From Terriglobales bacterium (GTDB taxonomy: Bacteria; Acidobacteriota; Terriglobia; Terriglobales; Acidobacteriaceae): 64,000 nucleotides of DNA. The position numbers and the translations under genes are program-made. Location: assembly GCA_035764005.1 (NCBI GenBank), contig DASTZZ010000115.1:1-64000 (forward strand), read 5' to 3'. This document shows, piece by piece, positions 16,811-26,234 of the stretch (the stretch's first letter is position 1; the number at the start of each line of letters is the position of its first letter). The notes below the pieces were generated by a model. It searched no databases. It worked only from the letters and a program-made list of their open reading frames with translations, and was not told where the DNA came from.

Positions 16811-19489
16811 ATGAAGAACCCGATTTTGCTGCTCTTGTCCCTCCTCGTTTGCACTGCCGCAATGGGCTCCCAAAAGCAAATAATGAAACTTGACAGCGGT
16901 TGGCAATTCCGCCTCGCGCCGGATACCGCTCTCAACCGCGTCGAAGGCGTGAATCCCGAAGTGGATCAGGCGACTTTGCAGCGCGTGTCGAATTGGACAG
17001 CCGCAACAGTTCCTGGATGCGTGCAAACAGATTTGCTGCAGAACAAAATCATTCCAGAGCCGTTCTACCGCGAAAATGAGAAAACGCTGCAATGGGTCGG
17101 CGAAGAAGACTGGCAGTACCAGATGACGTTCGATGTTCCAGCAGCGACGATCAGCCGCAAACACATCGAGCTGGTCTTTCAAGGACTCGACACCTACGCG
17201 ACTGTGAATCTGAACGGCCGCGGAATTCTGGATGCCGACAATATGTTTCGCATCTGGCGCGTCGATGCGAAGCCCTACCTGAAACAAGGCAGCAATACTC
17301 TGCTGATTACATTCCGTTCACCCATCAACTTGGTCCTGAAGCAAATCCAGCTTCTGCCTTATCGGCTACCTTCCATTTCGGAGCACGACGCCGATGCCGA
17401 GAAAGGAATCGGCACGGATCCGTACACGCGTAAAGCGCCCTATCAGTACGGATGGGATTGGGGACCGCGCTTTGTCACTTTGGGAATCTGGAAGCCTGTC
17501 ACGCTCGAAAGCTGGGACGATGCTGTAATTCGCGATCTGCACATTGCACAAAACGAAGTAACAGCCGATGTGGCGAATCTCGCGGCCGAGCTTGAGGTTG
17601 AGTCGGATGGAGACAATTCCGCCAAAGTAACCGTCGGATACACGGCTCCGGGATCAACCGCATCGAAGAGAATCGACCGCACTGTGACTTTACATTCCGG
17701 GCTTAATCGCGTGACTGTCCCGATCGAAATCGAAAAACCGGCGCGCTGGTTTCCGGCCGGATACGGTCCGCAATCGCTCTACAACTTCTCTGCTTCGGTA
17801 GATGTTAAGCGGGGCGTGGTTGATGAAGCGAAAGTTCGCACCGGGTTGCGCTCTCTCGAGCTGCGTCAGGAACCCGACCACTGGGGACGCAGCATGGCGT
17901 TCGTCATTAATGGTATTCCCATTTTCGGAAAAGGCGCCGATGTAATTCCATTCGACAGCTTCCCTTCCCGCGTAACCGAAGCTACATACCGGCAGATTCT
18001 GCAGTCCGCCCGCGACGCCAACATGAACATGGTTCGCGAGTGGGGCGGCGGGATTTATGAGATGGACGACTTCTACAACATCTGCGACGAACTCGGCCTG
18101 ATCGTCTGGCAGGACTTCATGTTCGGCGGCGACATGTATCCCGGCGATGCCGCGTTCCTCGATAACGTTCGACAGGAAGCGATCGATCAGGTAAAGCGTT
18201 TACGGAATCACCCAAGCATCGTGATCTGGTGCGGCAATAACGAGGTCGAAACCGGGTGGGATCACTGGGGAGATCGTCAGCAGTTCAAAGCTGAAGTCGG
18301 CCAGAAAGTCTCAGAAAAGGTTTGGCAGGATTACATGGTGCTCTTTAACCGCGTGCTGCCGGACGTGGTTGTTCAATATGGCCAGCCAGTCCCATACTGG
18401 CCGAGTTCTCCAAGCTCAAACTTCGAAGATGATCCAGACTCGCAGCGCATCGGCGACATGCATTACTGGCAGGTTTGGCACGCGCTCGCACCAATTGAAG
18501 ATTACAAGTTGCAGGTTCCCCGGTTCATGACGGAATACGGCTTCCAGTCGTTTCCCGAAATGAACACGATCAAGGCATTCAGCGTCCCGTCCGATTGGGA
18601 CATCAGCTCGCCGGTGATGCTCTCACACCAGAAAAACAAAGGCGGGAACGGCCGCATTTATGACTACCTGCTGCGCTACTTCGGCCAGCCAAAGGACTTC
18701 CCTTCGTTCCTCTACGCCAGCCAGGTGATGCAGGCCGAGGCGATCAAAGTGGGCGCGGAGCATCTGCGCCGCAGCCGTCCACGGACGATGGGCTCTCTGT
18801 ATTGGCAGCTCAATGATTGCTGGCCCGTCGCATCATGGGCGAGCATCGATTATTACGGGCGCTGGAAGGCATTGCAGTATTACGCACGTCGTTTCTACAA
18901 CGATTTGCTGGTAAGCCCTAATGAGGAAAACAGCGCGCTGCAGATTTATGTCGTATCTGATCGTCAGCAAACGCAACCGGCACAGTTGCATGTGCGCCTG
19001 CTGGATCTTTCAGGAAAAGTTCTTGAGGATAAATCGGCTGATATTCAAGTTAAACCGCTAGCCAGCGACGTGTACCTGAGTCTGCCTGTCACTGAACTGC
19101 TGGCTCAACGTCAGCGCAATCAGGTCTTCATCGCTGCGGAACTGCTAGTGGACGGAAAATCTGTCTCGAAAAATCTGTACTTCTTCACTCCCATGAAGAA
19201 CGTCACTCTGCCCCAGCCGCAGATCACGGCGAACATCGAAGCAGCAGGCACCGGCTATCGGGTGACGTTGCATTCAGCGCAGCTCGCTCGTGATGTCTAT
19301 CTTTCATTCGGCGATGCCGATGCCAAATTCTCCGACAACTACATTGATCTGCTTCCAGGCGAGACAGCGCAGATTGAGGTCACGAGCAAAGCATCGCTTG
19401 ATCAACTACGGCAGGCGATGAAGGTCGTGTCCCTCTACGACGCGTTCCTGCCGACGCAAAAGCAAGTCGCAATCACGAACGCGCCTTAG
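16811..19489 (+). CDS. Secreted GH2 beta-mannosidase
   Basis: 892 residues with a signal peptide (KNPILLLLSLLVCTAAMGSQ) and the layout of GH2 beta-mannosidases: a jelly-roll sugar-binding domain, two beta-sandwich domains, a catalytic barrel, and C-terminal sandwiches. The likely acid/base is the Glu of VIWCGNNEVETGWD, and the nucleophile is the Glu of FMTEYGFQSFPE. GSLYWQLNDCWPVASW is also typical. It removes terminal beta-mannose from manno-oligosaccharides outside the cytoplasm. It is a single gene with its own repeat-type hairpin downstream. Confidence 0.92.
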   Translation: MKNPILLLLSLLVCTAAMGSQKQIMKLDSGWQFRLAPDTALNRVEGVNPEVDQATLQRVSNWTAATVPGCVQTDLLQNKIIPEPFYRENEKTLQWVGEEDWQYQMTFDVPAATISRKHIELVFQGLDTYATVNLNGRGILDADNMFRIWRVDAKPYLKQGSNTLLITFRSPINLVLKQIQLLPYRLPSISEHDADAEKGIGTDPYTRKAPYQYGWDWGPRFVTLGIWKPVTLESWDDAVIRDLHIAQNEVTADVANLAAELEVESDGDNSAKVTVGYTAPGSTASKRIDRTVTLHSGLNRVTVPIEIEKPARWFPAGYGPQSLYNFSASVDVKRGVVDEAKVRTGLRSLELRQEPDHWGRSMAFVINGIPIFGKGADVIPFDSFPSRVTEATYRQILQSARDANMNMVREWGGGIYEMDDFYNICDELGLIVWQDFMFGGDMYPGDAAFLDNVRQEAIDQVKRLRNHPSIVIWCGNNEVETGWDHWGDRQQFKAEVGQKVSEKVWQDYMVLFNRVLPDVVVQYGQPVPYWPSSPSSNFEDDPDSQRIGDMHYWQVWHALAPIEDYKLQVPRFMTEYGFQSFPEMNTIKAFSVPSDWDISSPVMLSHQKNKGGNGRIYDYLLRYFGQPKDFPSFLYASQVMQAEAIKVGAEHLRRSRPRTMGSLYWQLNDCWPVASWASIDYYGRWKALQYYARRFYNDLLVSPNEENSALQIYVVSDRQQTQPAQLHVRLLDLSGKVLEDKSADIQVKPLASDVYLSLPVTELLAQRQRNQVFIAAELLVDGKSVSKNLYFFTPMKNVTLPQPQITANIEAAGTGYRVTLHSAQLARDVYLSFGDADAKFSDNYIDLLPGETAQIEVTSKASLDQLRQAMKVVSLYDAFLPTQKQVAITNAP

Positions 19490-19503
19490 TTTATGACTGA
19501 GCG

Positions 19504-19590
19504 AAAAAAACATGATACGGATTGCACGGATACAGCAAACATCTCTAATGCGTGCGCGGAGCGTCCGTGCGATCCGCGTCGTGTTTTTTT
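19504..19590. terminator. Inverted repeat between convergent genes, likely bidirectional terminator
   Basis: AAAAAAACATGATACGGATT with GCACGGA on the left pairs imperfectly with TCCGTGCGATCCGCGTCGTG followed by seven Ts on the right. The A run on one side and T run on the other give a T tract for either strand. It sits between the beta-mannosidase and the leftward TPR gene. Confidence 0.65.
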
Positions 19591-19594
19591 GGTT

Positions 19595-20602
19595 TTAAGC
19601 GCCAAGCCGCTTCAACGCGGCATTTGCTGGCGCGAATTCGCTAGCCTCAGATCGGGCTGCGAGATAGGCGAGTTTAGCTCCCTGCACGTCACCAGATTTT
19701 TCGAGAATCTGTCCTAGCAAGTGCTGAGCTTGAAAAAGCGGCGCATCTTCCGATTTTGTGCCCTGGTCGATGTAGCGCCGTAGGAGAGTTGCAGCCAGCG
19801 GCAGATTGCGCCCGACTCGCAGCAGCAATCCGGCGGAATCGACCAGACTGGAATCGTTCTTCGCATTCAACTGTGCAGCTTTCTGGATGGTCGCCTCAAG
19901 CTCGTTGAGGCGATTTGCGCGACGATAAAAAGAGGCGAGATCGAACAACCGACGTGGCGAGTTCGTGTCGAGCGATAGGGCACGCTTGTATTCGGTTTCG
20001 GCATCGCTGTTTCTATCTTGGTGCTCGGCTATGCGCGCGCGAATCCAGTGCGCTGTTGCCGGTTCGATCTTCTCGACGATATTCGCTTGCGCTGCGGCTT
20101 TGTCCGTACCACCACCGAGGAAGCCAGGAGCCTCGATGTAATACTCGCTGAGATCCGAATGAGCTTGAACATTCTCCGGATCGAGTTGTACGGCCTTCTC
20201 AAAAGCAATGCGCGTCTTCTTTGCCAATCCGATCGCAGTCAGCCAGCTTGAATGCTCAGCTTTTTCGCCGTACGCGCGGCCCAGCCAGAGCTGGTAGGTT
20301 CCGTTCTTCGGATCGAGATTCGCAGCACGCTCGCATTCGGAAACCGCAGCATCCCACCGTTCTTCGGCGTACTGGACACGGCAAAGCAGGTTGTGCTGTT
20401 GAGCGTCAGACGGATTGGCATTCACCGAGGATCTGAGAGTACGAACGGCAGCATCAGCCTGACCATTGATGAACAGATTCAGCGCGGATTCGTCTGCCGG
20501 CTGCGCGAGGCCCAGAATGGGAACAACCAAAGTAGCCATTACAGCGGCCAAAAGACCCTTGCGATACAACTTAGGATTCAGAGGAAAAATGCGATTTAAC
20601 AT
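19595..20602 (-). CDS. Secreted TPR-repeat protein
   Basis: 335 residues with an N-terminal signal region (KGLLAAVMATLVVPILGLAQ) and several TPR units, for example AEERWDAAVSECERAANLDP, AFEKAVQLDPENVQAHSDLS and AETEYKRALSLDTNSPRRL. It starts seven bases after the adaptor gene stop, so the two are one operon. TPR proteins act as scaffolds; no enzymatic domain is visible. It probably works at the periplasmic side with the efflux adaptor. Confidence 0.8.
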   Translation of the reverse strand: MLNRIFPLNPKLYRKGLLAAVMATLVVPILGLAQPADESALNLFINGQADAAVRTLRSSVNANPSDAQQHNLLCRVQYAEERWDAAVSECERAANLDPKNGTYQLWLGRAYGEKAEHSSWLTAIGLAKKTRIAFEKAVQLDPENVQAHSDLSEYYIEAPGFLGGGTDKAAAQANIVEKIEPATAHWIRARIAEHQDRNSDAETEYKRALSLDTNSPRRLFDLASFYRRANRLNELEATIQKAAQLNAKNDSSLVDSAGLLLRVGRNLPLAATLLRRYIDQGTKSEDAPLFQAQHLLGQILEKSGDVQGAKLAYLAARSEASEFAPANAALKRLGA

Positions 20603-20609
20603 CCGAGAA

Positions 20610-21854
20610 TTACCGAGTACGAACTTCCAGTCCGGGCTTTAGAGGTTGAGTGGCGTTGAGACTGTTGAGGGCGACCAGTTCTCCTGGCTCGAGTCCTTTG
20701 GTGATTTCGATGCGAGTGTTGTTGGCGATGCCTGCTTCCACAGGCTGACGGTCCAGATGTCCCTCCCTGATCAGGTACACGAAACGACCGTTCTCATCAT
20801 CATGAAGAGCTTCGCGGGCAACGGTGACTACATCCTTCTTGTTCGCGATGCTCACGTTTACCGTCACGTTGATATTCGGCAGTAAGCGCCCGTCGTCATT
20901 GTCGACTCCACAGAGCACCTGGCCGACGTTGCGCGTTCCGTAGGTTGTGATCGTGTACGGCATCTGCGTAATCTCGCCATGCCAGCTCTTTCCCGGCAAC
21001 GCATCCCAAGTAATGTTCACAGGCTGTCCTGTAGCAAGCTTTCCGATTTCGGGTTCATCAACAAACGCCCGCACCTGCACCCTCTTCAGATTGGCAAGCT
21101 GGAGCAACAATTCGCCTTGCTGCACGTACTCACCTTGCTTGATGGGAATAGAGTAGACCGTCCCGTTGAATGGAGCCCGAATTTCCGTGTGCTTTAGCTG
21201 GTCTTCGGCGGCGGCCAGAGTTGCGCGAGCCTGTGCGCCCTCAGCCTGAATCTTATTCACTTCAGGACGCGAGTAGCGATCCTGCTGTTTCTGCTGGAGC
21301 AGCTTCAGCGTGGCATCGGCTGTTGCCAGGCGGCTCGCCGCTTCGCGCACTTCCGACGGCGCGGCAGATCCGGTCTTCGCCAGCAGCTGGAGTGCATCGT
21401 AGTTTTTCTGTGCAGCGTCGCGATCCGCTTGGGCTTTTACGAGATCGGATCGAGTCGTAAGCACCTCTTCCTGAGTTCCACCTGTTTGTATCGCGTGCTG
21501 ATCAGCTTCAGCGCCTTTGAGTTGGGCCTGAGCGCGCGCAACTTGAGCACGCACGTCAGAATCCTCAAGCTGCATCAGCATCTCTCCAGCTTTCACTTGT
21601 TGTCCTTCCCGCACATAAATCTTCTTCACCGTCGTAGGAATAGGACTGTGCGGTTCAAAAATCTGAAGAGGTTCAACCTTGCCGTTGGTGGAAATGGATG
21701 TGACCAGATCCTGGCGCGTGACGCGGTCGGAACGAACGGGAACGCTGCTCTTGCGGCTGGAGATAAAAGCGGCAAGCACGATTACGGCGACGATCGCGAC
21801 GATCACGAATCGCCATACGTGCCTTCCATTCCCATTCTTAGTGCGTTCGACCAT
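20610..21854 (-). CDS. HlyD/MFP-type periplasmic efflux adaptor
   Basis: A 414-residue membrane-fusion protein with an N-terminal anchor (FVIVAIVAVIVLAAFISS), a lipoyl half-motif (TVKKIYVREGQQVKAGEMLM), a coiled-coil hairpin of about 100 residues (ARAQAQLKGAEADQHAIQTG onwards), a second lipoyl half (TEIRAPFNGTVYSIPIKQGE) and beta-barrel domains. It would link an inner-membrane transporter to the outer membrane. No transporter gene is adjacent; only the TPR gene follows. There is no ribosome binding site, and a 12-bp palindrome covers the ATG. Confidence 0.88.
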   Translation of the reverse strand: MVERTKNGNGRHVWRFVIVAIVAVIVLAAFISSRKSSVPVRSDRVTRQDLVTSISTNGKVEPLQIFEPHSPIPTTVKKIYVREGQQVKAGEMLMQLEDSDVRAQVARAQAQLKGAEADQHAIQTGGTQEEVLTTRSDLVKAQADRDAAQKNYDALQLLAKTGSAAPSEVREAASRLATADATLKLLQQKQQDRYSRPEVNKIQAEGAQARATLAAAEDQLKHTEIRAPFNGTVYSIPIKQGEYVQQGELLLQLANLKRVQVRAFVDEPEIGKLATGQPVNITWDALPGKSWHGEITQMPYTITTYGTRNVGQVLCGVDNDDGRLLPNINVTVNVSIANKKDVVTVAREALHDDENGRFVYLIREGHLDRQPVEAGIANNTRIEITKGLEPGELVALNSLNATQPLKPGLEVRTR

Positions 21855-21865
21855 TTGTTAACAAA
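21854..21865. promoter_or_regulatory. Perfect palindrome TTTGTTAACAAA at the adaptor start codon
   Basis: The 12-base palindrome begins at the ATG of the adaptor gene on the minus strand, where a ribosome binding site would be expected. A TATACT box lies about ten bases further upstream. A repressor site or a leaderless start would fit. No regulator gene is adjacent. Confidence 0.35.
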
Positions 21866-22052
21866 AGTAAAGTATATCGGACAACAAAGAAGCTCCTCGC
21901 CCGAGCTTTTCCTAGGCTATTGCCTGCCTGTATGCGCTGCTAATCTGATGCCTTGGCGGGTCGTTTTGGCTCAACGACATCTCAGCAAAACAGCAACTCA
22001 TCTAATCCAACCAGGCAACACGGTACTACGGTACTTCTGTATACGAATTGCG

Positions 22053-22949
22053 ATGGGCATTGGACTGCGCGAGGCCAAAGAGGTCACCGTTTCGGTGTAC
22101 AACGAAGTGCAGCGCACGCGCACCTTCAGCGTAGCCGCCGGACTCGCGTACTACTTCCTCCTATCTTTGTTCCCGCTCTTGATCCTGCTCGCGACGGTTC
22201 TGGGGTATCTGCCAATTCCAAATCTCTTCAACCAGATTCTCGATTTCGCGGCACGCTTCATTCCGCACGACGCAATGGGTCTGGTGCGTAAGATCCTGCA
22301 AAGCGTATTAACCCCGAGCCGAGGTGGATTGTTGTCATTCGGGATCGTGGGAACACTCTGGGCGGCTTCAGGGGGCTTCTCAGCGATGATCGATGCGCTC
22401 GACATCGCCTACGACGCACGCAAGAGCCGTCCAATGGTGAAGCAGCGACTACTTGCCTTAGGTCTTACTTTCATGACCGGAGGCCTCATGGCGCTTGCTA
22501 TGGTTCTTACACTCGTAGGAAATCGTGCCGGATACTTTCTCAGCAACGTGCTTCATCTCTCGCGTATCTTCGCGCAAAGTTGGGGACTGATCCGTTGGGG
22601 CATCATCGCAGCCTCCATTGTGCTCTCGATGGAGCTGCTCTACTTCTTCGGTCCCAATGTGAAACAGCGGTTCAAGCACACGCTGCCGGGAGCGATTGTC
22701 GGAACCATTCTCTGGATTCTGATCTCGCTAGCCGTCAACATCTACATCTCCAACTTCGCCAATTACAACAAGACCTACGGCACCATCGGCGCAGTCATCG
22801 CGCTCATGTTCTGGCTGTATGTGAGCAGCATTGCGATTCTCATTGGAGCCGAACTGAATTCGGAGCTATTGAAAGTGGAAGGCAAAAAGCTCCAAGGCCA
22901 GCAGCGGATTGCTCCCGGAGATGTCGCCGAGATGCCAAAGGCCGCGTAG
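22053..22949 (+). CDS. YihY/BrkB-family inner membrane protein
   Basis: 298 residues with about six membrane helices: AAGLAYYFLLSLFPLLILLA, LLALGLTFMTGGLMALAMVL, GTILWILISLAVNIYISNF and AVIALMFWLYVSSIAILIGA among them. The NYNKTYGTIGAVIALMFWLY block and ELNSELL ending are typical of the family once annotated as ribonuclease BN, whose function remains unknown. The start at ATG 22053 is chosen because the protein then begins like family members; there is no strong ribosome binding site. It is divergent from the efflux adaptor. Confidence 0.85.
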   Translation: MGIGLREAKEVTVSVYNEVQRTRTFSVAAGLAYYFLLSLFPLLILLATVLGYLPIPNLFNQILDFAARFIPHDAMGLVRKILQSVLTPSRGGLLSFGIVGTLWAASGGFSAMIDALDIAYDARKSRPMVKQRLLALGLTFMTGGLMALAMVLTLVGNRAGYFLSNVLHLSRIFAQSWGLIRWGIIAASIVLSMELLYFFGPNVKQRFKHTLPGAIVGTILWILISLAVNIYISNFANYNKTYGTIGAVIALMFWLYVSSIAILIGAELNSELLKVEGKKLQGQQRIAPGDVAEMPKAA

Positions 22950-22960
22950 CCCCGTGTTGT

Positions 22961-23144
22961 GATTCCGAACCGCCGGTGTTTGGCGGTGAGGAATCCCTAC
23001 TAACTTCGACAACTCATAAGAACGCGAGTGCTGTCGATCAGGTGCGCTGTGGTGCAAGAATCCATCCATGAGCGTGCTCTTGGCCCTCACAGTCTGGAAT
23101 TCCATAGGGGTTCCTCACCGCCAGACCCGGCGGTTCGGAATGAC
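22961..23144. repeat. Dispersed inverted repeat, family A, copy 2
   Basis: It opens with GATTCCGAACCGCCGGTGTT and GGCGGTGAGGAATCCCTAC, and closes with the complement ATAGGGGTTCCTCACCGCC then GGCGGTTCGGAATGAC. It occupies the gap between the YihY-family gene and queF. Compared with copies 1 and 3, the outer boxes are conserved and the centre is different. Confidence 0.75.
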
Positions 23145-23173
23145 ATACGTATCTCGCTACAATAGATCCACTA

Positions 23174-23602
23174 ATGCCGCAAAAACCCAGATACACCCCT
23201 GAGCACGCCAAGTCCGGCCTCGATTTCGACTTCCCCGAAATCGAAACCTGGCCCAACCAGTTCCCTGCTTACGAAATCGAGATCGACATTCCCGAATTCA
23301 CCTCGGTCTGTCCCAAAACCGGACTACCCGATTTCGGCGTACTCACATTGCGCTATATGCCGCGCGAACGCTGCCTTGAGCTGAAGTCTCTGAAGGAATA
23401 CCTGACCTGCTACCGCAATCTCGGAATCTTTCAGGAGAACATCGTCAATCGCGTTCTGGATGATGTAGTACGAGCCGCAGATCCGGAATGGGCGCTGGTG
23501 CGCGGAGTCTTCCGCCCGCGCGGGGGAATCGGAACCACCGTCGAGGCGCGCTGGCCGCGTCCCGCGAGCAGCAAAAGCGGCAACGGGCGAAGCCGCGCAT
23601 GA
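23174..23602 (+). CDS. queF: NADPH-dependent 7-cyano-7-deazaguanine reductase
   Basis: A 142-residue unimodular QueF of the T-fold family that reduces preQ0 to preQ1 in queuosine synthesis for tRNA. The thioimide-forming cysteine lies in FTSVCPKTGLPDFG, and the NADPH motif is LELKSLKEYLTCYRN. The C-terminal end is extended by a basic tail (SSKSGNGRSRA). The stop overlaps the next start (ATGA). Other queuosine genes are not in the window. Confidence 0.95.
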   Translation: MPQKPRYTPEHAKSGLDFDFPEIETWPNQFPAYEIEIDIPEFTSVCPKTGLPDFGVLTLRYMPRERCLELKSLKEYLTCYRNLGIFQENIVNRVLDDVVRAADPEWALVRGVFRPRGGIGTTVEARWPRPASSKSGNGRSRA

Positions 23603-24840
23603 ACCGCGTCCCGCGGCCGGCACTCGTCCTTGGTCTGCTCACCGCGCTGAACTTCCTGAATTACATCGACCGCTACATCCTTCCGGCGGTGCAACCGTTG
23701 GTGAAGCAAGAGTTCCATCCGTCGGATACTGCACTCGGTGGGCTCACCACGGTCTTCTTCGTGTTCTACATGTGCTGTGCGCCGGCCATCGGATTTCTCG
23801 CCGACCGCAAGTCGCGCAAGATGATCATCACCATCGGTGCGATTGTCTGGAGCGCAGCGACTCTGCTGACGGCAGTTACACATAACTTCACCGAACTGCT
23901 TGTCCGTCACACAGTTGTCGGCGTGGGAGAAGCTACTTTTTCGCTAATCGCGCCTGCGTACATCGCCGATCTTTACCCGGAAGAGCGCCGCGGACGCGTG
24001 CTCGCACTGTTCTATCTCGCGATTCCCGTCGGAGCCGCGTTGGGCTACATCATCGGCGGCGCGCTGGGCACCACCCACGGCTGGCGCTCGCCCTTCTACG
24101 TCTGTGCCATTCCGGGATTCCTTGTAGCCTTCGCGTTCTATTTCGCGGGCGCAGAGCCAGCGCGAGGAGCAAAGGAAGCTGGACTTTTGACGGTTGAGCG
24201 CACCACATTTCATGGCTTGCTGCGCAATCCGGCATTCTGGAGCGCGACGCTTGGCCTGGCTATGATGACCTTCGCTATGGGCGGGATCTCAGCCTGGATG
24301 CCGACCTTCCTGGAACGGGAACGCGGAATTCCGCTCGATAAAGCTAATTACTACTTCGGTATCATCACCGTCATCGACGGACTTGCAGGCACTGCAGTGG
24401 GAGGCTGGCTTGGCGATCTCTGGCTGAAACGCACGCGTTCTGCCTATTATCTCCTCTCAGCACTTAGCATGCTCCTCGCCATTCCCGGTGCGCTGTTCGC
24501 GTTCTATGGCAATCCCAGTTGGATCTTCCTCTCGCTCGCCGGGGCCGAGTTCTTCCTGTTCCTCAATACCGGACCTCTGAATGCCGCAATCGTGAACTCC
24601 GTCGCGGCCCCAATTCGCGCAACAGCAATCGGCGTAAATCTCTTTACCATCCATCTCCTCGGCGATGCGTTGTCACCGACGATTATCGGCGCCATCTCTG
24701 ATCGCTCAACTTTGCGTCTCGGTTTCTCCGTCACTTTGATCGCGCTAGTGCTCTCAGCAATCATTCTGTTCATCGGCATGCGCTTCGCGCCGCCGCTCTC
24801 GTCGGAACAGCAACCAAATCTCGCGGGAGCGTCCGCTTGA
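23599..24840 (+). CDS. Major facilitator superfamily transporter
   Basis: A 413-residue MFS carrier with about 12 helices, beginning MNRVPRPALVLGLLTALNFL followed by NYIDRYI. The conserved cytoplasmic loop is FLADRKSRKMIITIG, and the second-half copy is WLGDLWLKRTRSAYY. It resembles spinster-like or anion:cation symporter-like MFS proteins; the substrate is unknown. The start overlaps the queF stop, and the stop overlaps the next gene's TTG start. An upstream in-frame start at 23488 lies inside queF and is unlikely. Confidence 0.85.
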   Translation: MNRVPRPALVLGLLTALNFLNYIDRYILPAVQPLVKQEFHPSDTALGGLTTVFFVFYMCCAPAIGFLADRKSRKMIITIGAIVWSAATLLTAVTHNFTELLVRHTVVGVGEATFSLIAPAYIADLYPEERRGRVLALFYLAIPVGAALGYIIGGALGTTHGWRSPFYVCAIPGFLVAFAFYFAGAEPARGAKEAGLLTVERTTFHGLLRNPAFWSATLGLAMMTFAMGGISAWMPTFLERERGIPLDKANYYFGIITVIDGLAGTAVGGWLGDLWLKRTRSAYYLLSALSMLLAIPGALFAFYGNPSWIFLSLAGAEFFLFLNTGPLNAAIVNSVAAPIRATAIGVNLFTIHLLGDALSPTIIGAISDRSTLRLGFSVTLIALVLSAIILFIGMRFAPPLSSEQQPNLAGASA

Positions 24841-26045
24841 GTCGCTGGATCTGGCTCGCAGCAGGACTCATCCTCGGAGCAGACTGGCTCCGCCGCTCCT
24901 TCGATGCGGTGCACGGCATGCAAAAGCTTGCCGATCTAACTCAGCCAGAGTGGAACAGAGCTCCTGTGCTGACTGGAGAGCAGCCGAGCGTTTCCGTGGT
25001 TGTGCCGGCCAGGAACGAAGCCGCAAAGATCGAAGAATGCCTGCGTTCTCTGCTGGCGCAGGATTATCCCGAATTGAAACTCTGCGCCGTCGATGATCGC
25101 TCCACCGATGCCACGGGAAGCATCATGGATCGGCTGCAACGCGAATTTCCCGGCAAGCTGGACGTGATCCATATCAACGAACTTCCTTCCGGATGGCTGG
25201 GAAAGACACACGCCATGTGGCGCGGCGCCGCCGCTTACGAGAGCGACTGGATTCTTTTCACCGATGGCGACATCATCTTCCGTCCCGACGCGCTCCGCCG
25301 CACACTTACTTATGCTGAACTCACGCGGTGCGATCATCTCGTGATCTTTCCGACCCTGATCATGCATACCATCGGAGAAAAGATGATGCTGGGCTTCTTT
25401 GGCCTGGCCTCCTCCCTCTTCCTGCGCGCGTGGAAAGTTCGCGATCCTCGAGCTAAGGATCACGTGGGCGCGGGAGCCTTCAATCTGATTCGTCGCGGCG
25501 TTTATGAAAACCTGGGCACATATCAGGCGCTCAGGATGGAGGTGATTGACGATCTGAAACTCGGACAAGCTGTGAAAGAGCACGGCTTCACTCAGGATTG
25601 CGTGCGCGGACCCGGTCTGATCGAGCTGCGCTGGGCCGAAGGTGCCTTCGGCGTTGTTCGTAATCTACAAAAGAATATGTTCAGCCTGCTGCGCTTCAGT
25701 TGGCCACTGGCCCTGCTTGCGAGTATCGGGGCTTTGATCTACCACATAGGTCCGTGGCTCGGAATTTTCCTCGCTCCAGGAATTTCCAAATTGGGATTCG
25801 GAGTTGCACTGTTCTCGATCGTGTTGCTCTATGCTCGTGTCTCTCGCAGATTCCACGTTTCACCCTGGTACGTGTTCACCCATCCTATTGCGGCCTTGAT
25901 GTTCGTGTACACACTGATCAATTCGGCCGTGAGCTCCGTAATTCATGGCGGAGTTTTGTGGCGAGGGACAACGTATTCCCTAAATGAAATCCAGGCAGTC
26001 GCATCGCAGAGCCGACAAGAGCGGCTGCAACGACGAACGGAATAG
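24837..26045 (+). CDS. Membrane-bound family 2 glycosyltransferase, HpnB-like
   Basis: 402 residues. An N-terminal membrane helix is followed by a GT-A domain: VSVVVPARNEAAKIEECLRS, CAVDDRSTDATG, ILFTDGDIIF as the DxD site, and the acceptor region EVIDDLKLGQAVKEHGF. Three C-terminal helices follow. The arrangement resembles hopanoid-associated HpnB-type transferases, but no hopanoid genes are near, so the acceptor is uncertain. The start is a TTG overlapping the MFS stop (TTGA), with GGGAG at 24825-24829. Confidence 0.82.
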   Translation: MSRWIWLAAGLILGADWLRRSFDAVHGMQKLADLTQPEWNRAPVLTGEQPSVSVVVPARNEAAKIEECLRSLLAQDYPELKLCAVDDRSTDATGSIMDRLQREFPGKLDVIHINELPSGWLGKTHAMWRGAAAYESDWILFTDGDIIFRPDALRRTLTYAELTRCDHLVIFPTLIMHTIGEKMMLGFFGLASSLFLRAWKVRDPRAKDHVGAGAFNLIRRGVYENLGTYQALRMEVIDDLKLGQAVKEHGFTQDCVRGPGLIELRWAEGAFGVVRNLQKNMFSLLRFSWPLALLASIGALIYHIGPWLGIFLAPGISKLGFGVALFSIVLLYARVSRRFHVSPWYVFTHPIAALMFVYTLINSAVSSVIHGGVLWRGTTYSLNEIQAVASQSRQERLQRRTE

Positions 26046-26076
26046 CCATCATCGCGAGTATGAGCGTGGTAGCGAG

Positions 26077-26162
26077 TGGTCAGTACCGTTCGCGGTAGCG
26101 AATGGGTTACACCGCCGACGCCTCAGAGCCCGCCGATTCCCTACCGGGAACGGTACTGACCA
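26077..26162. repeat. Inverted repeat with 15-bp perfect arms
   Basis: TGGTCAGTACCGTTC at 26077-26091 pairs exactly with GAACGGTACTGACCA at 26148-26162. An inner CGGTAG/CTACCG pair extends the stem. It lies between the convergent glycosyltransferase and hemD genes and may also end both transcripts. Confidence 0.65.
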
Positions 26163-26234
26163 TCTGTTCCGGACTCTTCGAACTGGGCTGACGTTTAATC
26201 AGACGAACCTACGGCTCTGACATTGTCGCAAGCA

